64,000 bases of DNA from Edaphochlamys debaryana (taxonomy: Eukaryota; Chlorophyta; Chlorophyceae; Chlamydomonadales): the NCBI GenBank assembly GCA_016858145.1, contig JAEHOE010000062.1:496001-560000 (forward strand), read 5' to 3'. The notes beneath the pieces were generated by a model. The model ran no database searches. It saw nothing but the letters and a program-made list of their open reading frames with translations, and was not told the origin of the DNA. Below, one piece after another: positions 11,201 to 21,496 of this stretch. The position numbers and the translations under genes are program-made. Numbering within the stretch: the stretch's first letter is position 1; each line of letters begins with the position of its first letter.

Positions 11201-12209
11201 AGAGTGGTGAGGTGGTTGGTAGGTAGCAGGTGGCAGGTGGCGTCGGTCTCCTTGGCTGGCGTGCCCTCGCGCTCCGCCTGCCCTAGTTACCAGAACCTCG
11301 CTCGGTGGCCCCAGGATCTCCCAGCCCCTGCCCCCGCCCCCGCCCCCGCCCCACCCTCAGTGCCGACATGGCCGCGAAGAAGGGCGCCCCCGTGAACTCG
11401 AGGCAGCCGCCCACCACCGCCACTTTGCCGTGGGAGCCCTTGTAGTTGCCGCCTGAGGCGTGAGGGGGTGTGCACGGCGGCGCAAGACGGCACGACGTCG
11501 GTGTGCGCTGACGGCAGCCTCAGGGCCGCAAGCCACAGTGGAATGCACAGCAGAGGACCATATAGAGGCCGCAACGTGCAGCGCTGCTGGCAGAAGACCG
11601 TGGGACCCGGGACGGCCCACCCGGCCGCCCGTGGCCGGAGCATTCTCCGTTTGCTGATCTGGCCGCCGCGGGCCCCCGGCCGCTGCCGCCAAGAGCAGGT
11701 GCCTTCTTCGAGCCGGAACGTAACCTCGGTACTGATCAGCCACTGCGGTCAATGTGTTCCCCTTCCGGCATTGCGGGACCCCGCCGCAAGCGACGCGACT
11801 CGGGTCGGAGCGCTTCGGGCCCTGCAGCGTGGCGGAATCCCCCGCTGGAGGGAGCCCTGGCCGGCTGCCGCCGTCGCTGGCTGACGCTCCCTCCCTCCAC
11901 GCAGCTCTACTACCCGTCGCGTCTCCTTCTGCCCTGACAACGCCCCAGCCTTGTGCGGCGGTCATTCTGGGCGTCCTGGGCGCCCCTCTGGTGCTCACCT
12001 AGCTGTGGCACCATCTGGCGGAAAGTCGCCACCGCCGACCGGTCGGCAGACTTCGCGGACTGCGCTTCAGCTATCGCTGCTGCCATGGCCCGTGCCGACG
12101 TGCACAACTGCGCGCCCGCGCGGGCCTTGGTTGTCGTTGACGGCACGACGAGAACTCGCGCGCGGTGAATCCGAGCGAAGAGGAACGGTCGGGCGTGGGC
12201 GAGCTGCAT
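8277..12209 (-). CDS. NAXD: ATP-dependent (S)-NAD(P)H-hydrate dehydratase
   Basis: Repairs damaged NADHX/NADPHX using ATP; ribokinase-like carbohydrate kinase family. Nine-exon model of about 393 aa: 12209-11999, 11452-11355, 11196-11148, 10817-10732, 10181-9993, 9603-9459, 9194-9000, 8752-8661, 8393-8277, all phases consistent. Family motifs in order: [16 protein letters not shown]...[72 protein letters not shown]; and the C-terminal catalytic/nucleotide motif [12 protein letters not shown]. Exon 1 encodes an Arg/Ala/Thr-rich leader that looks like an organelle transit peptide; the frame is open upstream to an ATG at 12425, so the start is uncertain, and MAAAIAEAQ further in is an alternative. 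The exon ending at 9993 appears to use a GC donor (AAG|GCAGGA). Introns contain duplicated exon pieces (see 10231-10304 and 9869-9912). Confidence 0.92.
9869..9912 (-). repeat. Exon-fragment duplicate inside a NAXD intron
   Basis: Repeats the coding sequence for [11 protein letters not shown] from the exon at 10181-9993 almost exactly, followed by a divergent tail (IVAMPERG) and a GTGAGG donor-like site. Including it would duplicate a unique catalytic-core strand, so I read it as a pseudo-exon; use as a mutually exclusive exon is not excluded. Confidence 0.6.
10231..10304 (-). repeat. Tandem 102-bp-offset duplicate of the start of a NAXD exon
   Basis: Sequence 10231-10304 is a diverged copy of 10129-10205, spanning the CCCCACAG acceptor and the first residues of the exon ([13 protein letters not shown]). 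The copy has lost the following core motif, so splicing to it would derail the protein. It is best read as a decayed tandem duplication. Confidence 0.7.
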
Positions 12210-12584
12210 TGACGAACTGGCGAGTGGTGTCGTGTTGACTGGGTTACGCTTGTCGGCGGGCGACACGGTGATCGGCGGGCCCGATAAGCAGAGGGCGAGG
12301 TGACGGGTGCATTGACGCCAGGGCCAATCCCGGCCTCCTGTTGTACCTAGGGAGTCCCTACTGCTTCCCTCGCGATCGCATACGCTAGACCACTGCCACG
12401 CACCCGACGTCGCAAGCAAGGACACTGCACTTTGCAGCAGATCAGGCGCGAGTCGCTGTCACTGAACCCTGGAAGGAGCTGTTACACGCTATGATAGCAG
12501 GATTTGAGCCATAGGCTCGGCTTAAGACTGGCAGCACGGACGCAGCAGCTGCAGGGAGCTGCGCGGTCGTCGACAGGCACAAAA

Positions 12585-15500
12585 ATGGCGGAGACCAAGT
12601 CAGCGAAGCCTCGTGGGGAGCTTGCGGAGCTCTCTGCACAGTTGCAGAACCTCTGCACTGCCGGGAAGCGGTCGGAGAAGGAGCTGAAGAACGCCAAGAA
12701 GGATGTCTTCAAGAAAGTCATTAACTACATGACTCTTGGCATGGATATGTCGGCTCTGTTCCCCATGATGACCTCGTGCGCGAACCTGAGCTCGGACGAC
12801 CTGGTGCTGAAGAAGATGCTCTACCTGTATTTGACGCACTACGCCTCGCAAACCCCGGACCTGGCGCTGCTGACGATCAATCAGCTGCAGAAGGACTCCG
12901 CAGACCACGACCCCATGATTCGGGGGCTGGCGCTGCGGAGCTTGTGCTCACTGCGGGTGACCAACTTCCTGGAGTACGTGGTGAGCTACCTGTCCCCAGG
13001 GGCAGCTGATTCCCCGAGGCCTCCATCCTCAGAGCAGCTCAGAGCAGAGCAGAGTAGCAATAAGAGGCGGGGTGGAGTCTCCAAGGGAACCACCTGAGCG
13101 GGGGAGCCACTGCACGCCGTGGGGTAAGGGGGCAGGCAACTCCCCCCGCCTCTGAACCCTAGCGACCCCCGGCACCGCCCCCTGCCGTTGACCGTTGACC
13201 AGGTGGCGCCTATCAACACGGGGCTGTCCGACCGGCACCCGTACGTTCGGCGTACGGCGGTCATGGGCGTGCTGAAGGTGCACCACATCGACCCGGGGAC
13301 CGTGGCGCAGCAGGGTGGGTGCGGTGCGGCCGTGCTGAGGGGCTGGGGGGAGACCGTGCTGGGGGGGTTGGGAGGGGTTTGCTGGACCCCCATGCTGTCA
13401 GACTGCGGCACATGGCGGTGGCAGCTGCCTGTTACCGGTAACGGCCCCGGTACTATGCGGCCGCGCGTCGTTGTGGTGGTGCGGAGAGGGCGTGGGCAAG
13501 CGACTGCCACGGCTTGGGTTGCCCGTCCGCAGGACTTCGCCCGCGCGTGCCCCCCGTCCCCCTGTCCCCTTCCGTCTCCTCATCCCGCGTGCCCCCTCAA
13601 CCCCCCCCCTCCGCAGGCATGGTGGAGCGCGTGAAGCGGCTGCTGCAGACCGACACGGACGTGCAGGTCATCGCCAACTGCCTGGCGGTGCTGGTGCAGG
13701 TGGGGGCTGCGGGGAGCGGGTGAAGGGGCGGGGGGGCAGTGGAAGGGGGTGCGGTGCGGGGGTGCTGGCACAGGTGTGAGGTGTAAGGCGGGGGTTCCGG
13801 GCGTGGGGACAGTGGAAGGGGGCTCATGGATGATGATGAAGTGGATGAGAGTGCGGTGCAGAGGAGCTGTGCGGGTGAGCGGGTGAGGGGGGCGGGGTGA
13901 TGGTTACTGGCCCCGGCACGGCCCCGGCAGAGACCGTGATCGTGGCCTCGGCAAGAAGCAGAGCCGGGCCGCCGTGTGTGGGCCATGCGGGCTGCGTCCG
14001 GTGGTCTCAGGACGGCCTCAGAGCGGGCGGACGTAGCCGCGCGCCGTCGGGCTGTGGGCAGTGCGGTGGTGCCCGCGCCCCCGACCCTGCTGGGCCCTAC
14101 CGGTATGCTGACCCCTGCGAGCGCCCCGCCCTCTGTGTCTGCAGCTGGAGCCCCCCGCCCGCCTGGCGGAGAAGGCCTTCGTGTACTCCCTGCTGAACCG
14201 CATCAAGGTGCGGTCATGACGTGTGTGCTCAGGGCTGCTCATGACGTGTGTGCATGTGGGGCGGGGGGGGGGGGGGAAAGCCTCGGCCGCATGGGGATAA
14301 GAAGGACTCAGCTGCATCAAGGTACGGCGGGGATGGGTGATGCTATGTACCCCCTGCTGAATGGGGGACACGGTCTCAGGGGAGGGTCTGCACCTGCAGA
14401 CGCGATGCTGTCCGTGCGGATGGTGATCGAAGCGGGGTTTTGACCCGTCCATTTGGTTGGGGGGGCTCTTGGGGATGCGAGTACAGGTCATGAGGAGTGG
14501 TGTGAGGCCTTGAAGCCTCTCTGCGTCCGGCGCCTCAACGGAGTGCCCCTCCGCCGTAGTTCCCTGCTCACTGCCTCTTCCATTCCCCCCTCCCTCCCCC
14601 CTCCCTCCCCCCCTCGCTCCGCAGGAGTTCAGCGACTGGGGGCAGTGCCAGGTGCTGGAGGTGGCATCGTACTACGTGCCCTCGTCAGAGGCCGAGGTGG
14701 GGCGGGGATAGGGGCAAGGGACGTAGAAGTGGAGTGGAGGAGGCAGGGAGGGTCTTGGAGCGTGGGGCTGGGGGACTGGGGCCCTCGTCGGAGGCCGAGG
14801 GGTGAGGGGGGTGGGGTGGGGGGCAGGAATGGGGAGTGGGGGCGCCGTTGGAACCGGGGGAACCCGCCTCGGAGGTGGAGGCAGGGTGGATAGTGCGCAC
14901 CAGGGCGGGCGGGCTCCTCACCATCCGGACGCACCCGTCTGTGCCAGAGCCCACGGGCCGGATGGACTTGGCCCCTGTGGCCTCACTGTACCACGGCTCA
15001 CTGCCGTACGACGACGCGAACACCGCTGCCGTACGCAGGTGTACGACATGCTGAACGCGCTGGAGGACCGCATGGGCCACGTCAACAGCGCCGTGGTGAT
15101 GGCCACCATCAAGGTCTTCCTGCGCCTCACCATCAACATGACCGCCACGCACCAGCAGGCGGGCCTCGGGGGTGTCCAGCAACAGCTATAACAGCTGCAG
15201 ACTGTAGCTAGCCAGCTCCATTGCAGGCGTTGGTGGAAGCGGGGCCAACGTTGAGGCCGATGGGGTCATGCCTTGGCGTGTCATGCGCGAGGGGCTCACC
15301 CGCCCTCCCCCTCCACCCCCGCCCACCCCCCTCCCCCTCCCTTCCGCCCCTCAGGTCCTGGAGCGCATCCGCGAGCCCCTCAAGACGCTCATCAGCCGGG
15401 AGGACGCACCCACGGCCTACGCAGCGCTCTCGCACGTGCTGCTGCTGGCGCAGGTGGGGGGTGGGGGTTGGCGGCACGAGTGTGGTTGAGAGAGCTCGGA

Positions 15501-18500
15501 GCCTCGCCCTTGCCCCCACCGCGGACCCCGGCGCCAACCGACCGTTGCTTTAACCGAAGCATTCTGCTATCGCCAACGCTCCCATCCCCCTTAAAATCCT
15601 TCTCTCCCCTCCCCCAGCGCGCTCCGGTGATCTTCGAGGCCGACGCCATGGCCTTCTTCTGCCGTACACACGACCCCTGGTTCGTCAAGAAGCTCAAGCT
15701 GGAGATCCTGGCCGCGATCGCGTCGTCAACCAATGTGTACGACATCGTAACCGAGCTGACCGAGTACGCCCGCGACATCTCGCCCACCATGGCCCGCGAG
15801 GCCGTCAAGGCGGTGAGTACGGCAGGCGTACGGCAACTCAGCCAGCACCGGTTATGTGTCCGGAGGGCCGCCCTCCGCCCACACCGTTTTGGGCTCTTCC
15901 ACGGGCAGTCAGCCTCCTCCCCTGCATTCTAGTGTCGTCCTCCCCCCATCCCGCTTCCTTGACCCTCCCCCTTCCCCTCCACCCCGCAAACCCCCCCCCC
16001 CAGGTCGGCCGTATCGCCCTGGCCGTGCCCGACTCCGGCGGCATCGTGGAGCGGCTGCTGCTGTTCCTGGACAGCGGCAGCGAGCACCTGGTGGCGGAGG
16101 CGCTGGTGCAGGTGTGTGGGTGGGGGGGTGGAGAGAAGAGAGGAGGGCAAGGAGAGGGGAGGGGGGAGGCAAGGAGGAGGGGGGACAAGTGGGGGAGGCG
16201 GGGATTCTCCCGCTCCTTTCCCACCCTCGATCTTCCCTGTTTCCTTTTCCCACACGCCCTCCTCCCCTCGCCTCCCTCCCCCCCCCCAGCTCAAGGACGT
16301 CCTCCGGCGCTACCCCGACGCCGCCCACGCGGTGGTGGGGGGCCTGGGCGAGCTGGGCGTGCAGGGGGGCATCGCGGAGCCGGACGCAAGGGCGGCCTTC
16401 GTGTGGATACTGGGGCAGTTCGGGGGTCTGGTGCCGGTGGGTGGGGGAGGGGGGGGCAGGGGGGGGGGCTCCAGAGGGGAAGGGGGGCCCTGTGGGGAAG
16501 GGGGGCCCTGTGGGAGGGGATGGAGGGTGGGGTGCGCAGGGGTAGGGCGGGCGGCCGATGCAGGAAGAGAGCACAGGCGCCACGCATCTCCTCCTTCCCA
16601 GCCTTGTGCACGCGCACCTTGCCCTGCCTGCACGCCCACCCCTTCACCCCCACCCCCCCGCCCCGACCCCAGGACGCGCCGTACCTCCTAGAGCCCTTCG
16701 TTGAGGGCTTCGCGGCCGAGGATTCTGCCGTACGGCTGGCCGTGCTGACGTCAGCCGTGCAGCTCTTCTTCCGGCGCCCGCCAGAGACCAAGCCGCTGCT
16801 GTCGGCGGCGCTGGTGGCGGGCGTGGCGGACGCCAACGTGGAAGTACGGGACCGGGCGCTCATGTACTTCAGGTACGGCATCTGGGCGTGGCGTGGGCCA
16901 GGGTCGGGCCAGGTGTCGGTTGCGGTGTGGTACAGCGCATGGGGGCAGGAGAGAAGCCCGTGTGCGGGCCTGGGCCTGCCTTGGGCCTCACCTGGTCTAG
17001 AGGGCATCTGTCTCTTCTCAGCGCTGCGACTGCAGCCGCTGGTTCGTGTGAATGGTCTAGGAAGCGCTGCGCTCACCCCACCCCACCCGCCAACCCACCT
17101 ACCACCCATCCCACCTCCACCCCCCCTCACACCCTCCCCACTCAACCCCCTCCACCTTCCCCCTGTCAGGCTGCTCCGCGCCGACCGCTCCGCCGCCGAG
17201 CGCGTGGTGGCTCCCCCCCTGGTGGCCGTGCCCTGGTTCAGCGAGGCGCTGTCGGCGGAGGCGAGGGACGCCGTGTTCGCAGAGTTCAACTCGCTGTCGG
17301 TCCTCTTCCAGCAGGTGCGCGGGGCTCCTGGATCTTGGATCTTGAATCTTCGAGATCCGCCGGCCTCTTGCAGGCTGAGCAGAGGCGGAGTGACGTCATG
17401 GGGTTGCGGTCTGAAGGGAGGAGCTGGCTTGCTCGTGTGGCTTGGGCGGCAGCCTCTTGTGTGCGGACCGGCCCAGCGCTCCTTTCCTCATCCGCCCTGC
17501 CCCCTTCCCTCCCTTGACCCCTCCACCCCTCTGCCCCACTCTCCCTCCCTCTCCTCCCCCCCCCCAGCCCGAGGCTGCCTTCATCGAGAGGGCCGCCTAC
17601 CACTCCCTGGAGGCGGAGCCGGAGCCGGCGGCACCGGAGCTCACTTCGGGTGGGGAGGGCACAGGGCCTGGGGGGGCACCTGGGAGGGAAAGCGCTGTCA
17701 GCCCTCCGCCCTGCTGGGCTTTGTCCCCTTGCCCTTCCGGCGTTTTCGTCTTGCCTGGGGTACACCACCTGCGAGGGCCTAGATACCCCGGGCCTTTCAG
17801 TGTTGAGCATGCACACAGTGACATGTTTGGTCCGCATGACTCATCGCCCGCAGATCTGCTCGCGCTCGAGGCTCCCGAGCTCCTGGGCGCGGATCGGGCC
17901 ACGAACCTGCTGGAAGACGTGGACGGATCGGATTCAGCAGGGCCGGGCGGGATCCAGGCGGATCTCTTGGATCTCGATATTGGCGCGCCGTCGCCACAGT
18001 CATCTGGCGGACTGGGGGGCCTCGGGGGCTTCTCGGGTCTGTCTGTGCCACCGGCCATGCCAGGTGGTCCCTTAGCCGGCTATGGGGGCCCAGCCGGGCC
18101 CGGTCCTGGGATGGGTTCCGGGCCCGGCGGGTTTCCGGCCGGGCAGCCCGGGCCCAGGCCGCAGCCGCCGGTGGACCCGTTCGGCGGCCTCTCGGCGCTT
18201 GGGGTGGGCCCGGGTGGGCCTGGGCCCATGGGCGGGCCGCAGCAGATTCCGTACGGCGCGCCGCCGCCGCAGCTTGGCGGCGGCCCGGGCGGCATGCTCG
18301 GGCAAGGCATGGGGATGGGGCCAGGCCCCGCCGGGCCCATGGGAGGCCCAGGGCCGAGGCCCATGGGCGGGCCGCCAGCGCCACGCCCGCCGATGCCCGC
18401 GCCTGGGAGCGGCTTCGCGCCTTCGCCGGGCCCAGGCCCATACCCTGGGGGGCCCGGAGCGGGCCCGGGGGGGCCCAGGCCCGGGGGCCCGCCTGCGCCC

Positions 18501-19855
18501 CAGCCAGGCGGCATGGGCATGGGGATGGGGATGGGCGGCTTGATCGACGACGGACTCGGGGGCCTAGGGGGCCTGGGCGCGCCCGCGCCCGCCCCGGCCG
18601 CCCCGGCCCCTCAGCGGGAGCTCGCACTCAACCCCACGGTGAGACCTGGGCGTGAAACGGGTCGGGTCGGTTAAGGAATGGAGAGGGTTGACGGGGAAAC
18701 CAGCGGTCCTGACAGGGGCCAGATCTCAGATGAAAGGAAAAACACGGGCACACCTTTGCATGTGGGCACGTACGTGTGGGGCCACAGAGTGTTGGGCGAG
18801 CCGGGAAGCGGGGGCAGCATACTCTACGCGTCCAATGCCACCCGCGCCCTTTCCCCCGAAACACTCACGCACACGCCCTGACAACCCCCTCCGGCCCCGG
18901 CCCCCTTCGTCCCCAGGCCCGCGTCGCTCCCGCCGAGTTCCAGGCCGAGTGGAAGCGCCTGCCGCCCGCCCACGCCTCCTCCCAGCCCGTGTCGGGGCCC
19001 AACGTGGCGGCCATAACCGCCAACAACCACCGCGACTTCACACAGCACATGACGCAGGTGAGGTTTCTGGCGAGCGGGTGACCGTGGCCGCGGCTTGGGA
19101 CGGTGGGGCTGCAATCTGCTCCATTTTCTTGAGACCTAGAGGCAGGGCAGACATCCAGCAGGTGGGGCACGGGCAAGGGTTTAGATGATGTTCGGGAGGG
19201 TCTTCTACAGACGCTAGTGGGTGTGGGCTGATCTGGTCTGGAAGCCCCCGCGGTTTGGGATGGTGCGGCTCGCGCTCGTAGGGGACATCAAAGTGCAGTG
19301 GTTGCATTCGTCCCCCTGCGTGCATGGTCATTTCCAACGCCCGGCATTCCTCCCTCACTCCCATCCCCTCCCCCGGCATTCCTCCCTCACTCCCTTCCCC
19401 TCCCCCCCCCATCAAGGCCTACATCCACACAATCGCCAGCGGCGGCCAGGCGCCCAACTACCGGTGCGTGGGCCTGGGGAGCGGGGGGCGGGGCTCGGTG
19501 CGCCAGGCTGTACCATGCAGTCAAGCCGCGTGGTGTGACTCCCCACTTTTCTCGCACGGCCCCTGCTGTCGTCGTTTACGGGCCAGGCGCCCAGGCCCTT
19601 CCCCCCGCTCTCCCCGACGTTGAGCAACCGTCCCCTACCCCCCGCCCCCGCCCCAGGTACTACTTCTACGGCCAGGCCGCCGGCCCCTCGCCCTCGCCGC
19701 TCTTCCTGGTGGAGGTGCTGCTGCGGGCCGACCCCAGCGGCGGGGGCAGCGGGGGCAGCCTGGCCACCACCGTCAAGGCCACGGACCCCGCGCAGCTGCC
19801 CGCGTTCCTGGAGATCTGGGGCAACTGCCTCACCGGCTTCCTGCTCATGGGCTGA
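12585..19855 (+). CDS. AP4B: AP-4 adaptor complex large subunit beta
   Basis: Complete 17-exon gene, about 997 aa, start at 12585 (MAETKSAKPRGELAEL), stop at 19853-19855. Exons: 12585-12980, 13203-13314, 13617-13699, 14145-14207, 14625-14696, 15039-15158, 15355-15453, 15618-15812, 16004-16111, 16290-16436, 16673-16872, 17170-17314, 17568-17649, 17854-18638, 18917-19057, 19417-19463, 19657-19855; phases agree throughout. The trunk (about 1-600) is HEAT-like, with PDLALLTINQLQKDSADHDP and RHPYVRRTAVMGVLKVHH as in AP-4 rather than AP-1/2 beta. Hinge about 608-869; C-terminal appendage 870-997 (QAPNYRYYFYGQA). AP-4 makes coats at the trans-Golgi. The 15158 donor is GC (CAG|GCGGGC), needed to keep phase and homology. 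The hinge includes a DLLALEAPELLG/LLDLDIG stretch that could carry clathrin-box-like sites; that is inference. Confidence 0.95.
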
Positions 19856-20240
19856 GGGGAGGAGCTTGCGGTGGCTGGGCGCGTGCGTGCGACCGTGCCA
19901 GATCATGGGCTAGGGCCCTGTTGCGGAGGGGTGCTAGGCGTGTGGTTAGGGTCTGGGCTGAAGGCGGCTGGGCCGCACACGGGCTTCCTGCTCATGGGCT
20001 AGGGACTGAGGGAGAGGCTACGATAGCCGGGGACATGCTGGACCGTGGGCTAGGGCCGTGGGTCTACAGCGAAGCGCGAGTACGGTTGGACCGTAGACTT
20101 GCTTCCTGCTGAGAGGCTAGGGAAGGAGGAGGCTGCGGTAGTGGGGAATACAGGGCGGGGAGCCGTGGGCGTGCTGGCATGCTGGATTGTGGGCTAGGGC
20201 CCGGCTGCGGAGAAGTCTAGAGCGAAGAGTTACGGTTGGG
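19834..20240. repeat. Three degenerate tandem units copying the AP4B stop-codon region
   Basis: The last codons and early 3'UTR of AP4B (GGCTTCCTGCTCATGGGCT, 19835 on) recur at about 19982 (GGCTTCCTGCTCATGGGCTA) and again, weaker, at about 20102 (GCTTCCTGCTGAGAGGCTA). Each is followed by related GGGCTAGGGCC and CGGTTGG segments, giving units of roughly 120-150 bp. The array therefore starts inside the last coding exon and extends into the 3'UTR. Confidence 0.7.
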
Positions 20241-21496
20241 GCTGGGGGTAGAGGTAGGGCGCAGGCGAGGGCGCTAAGAGCAAGAACTTGAAGGCCAGTT
20301 GGGTATGGTGCGCCTCGGAGTGAGCATTCTAGCTGGCAGGGTGACATGTGGGGCATGGATGAGGGAGGAGCTGCGAGGTGGATTGTGGTCGGAGCTGGGC
20401 TGATGCGCGGATGAGGGCGGGCGGGAACCCTTTTGGAAGTTGCTCACCCGAAGCTGCGAGGATGAGAACCGGTCAAAGTGGTGCGGGCTACCGCGCGGTA
20501 TTGAGCGCTCCAGCCTGCAAGCCCCGCTTCAGCCATGCGGCAGCGCCTGCCAGTGATCGCCTAGTGAGCGGCAAGAGGGAGGCCGCTCCAGCCGTTCGTT
20601 ACCCGCCAGCACTCAGCGGCTCCAGGGGTTCCCCGCCAGCAGCCCAATCTCGTCAGCCCGCCCCCCTCCGCGACTCAGTCTCCGCCAAGTGGCTTGCAAT
20701 CCTGCAATCCTCGCCCCCAGCCTGCGAGCTTGTCCGCGCCCTAATCCTAGCCCCCGCTAAGGCCACCGCTTCCCCGCTGCGCCCTGCGCCGCTCGGCTCC
20801 CCCGTCCAGACCAGGGCCCGCAGTGCCGTGCCAAGGCGCGGATCGCATCAAGCGGGATACCTATCTGCTGGGATACATCGGGGGCACGCCATGCGCTTCT
20901 TTCCCTCGTCACCCCGTTCCGCTCTCCTCGCTTCGAGACTGCCGCTAACAAGCGCGGCCTCTGCCGCAGCATTGGCGCGCACGGGACCCGCTTACACGCA
21001 ACCAGCCTGGGGGCTCGACCCTGCCAGCCGGGCGGGCCCCCTCCGCAACAGACCCCAAGGTTGGGTGCCCACGACAGCGTGGGCGGTAGCCGCCCACGGC
21101 TCGCCTCAGCATTGCGCCACGCAGGCCCCTGCCGGGGCATGGGTTCACCTCGCGGCCAGAATGGCATGGGGATGCGCCCCGCCAGCTGGGTGCATGGGCA
21201 ACAGCCTCCGAGGGACGGTTCTGTTCCTCCCACCGCCTGCCCATGCGCCTTCGCCTCCGCCTGCAGAGGGAGGCGCGGCTGCCGCTGCAGGCGCCGCGGG
21301 GCGCGCAACTGTGCCCAGGCCGTGCCTGCCGTGCGGTAGGGCATTGATGCCCAACCCGAGCTCCACGGAGCAGGCAACCCTCCCCCTGCGCGTAGAAGCT
21401 GGCCGGAAGCTGGCCGGAAGCCACTGTCGCCGTTCCCCGACGAAGAAGGTAACCCTTCCCCGGCGTTCAGGAAGCTGGCCGGAGCCTGCCCGGAAG
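20241..21496. other. Convergent intergenic region, no gene supported
   Basis: Lies between the 3' ends of AP4B (plus) and SDS22 (minus). A long open frame crosses it on the plus strand, but its composition is featureless and it runs antisense through the SDS22 terminal exon, so I do not call it. A short GAAGCTGGCCG direct repeat occurs near 21400-21485. Confidence 0.5.

Noticed and set aside
15854..17782. Single 642-codon plus-strand open frame
   Set aside because: It reads through AP4B introns and changes frame relative to adaptin homology; the spliced 17-exon model explains the conserved residues.
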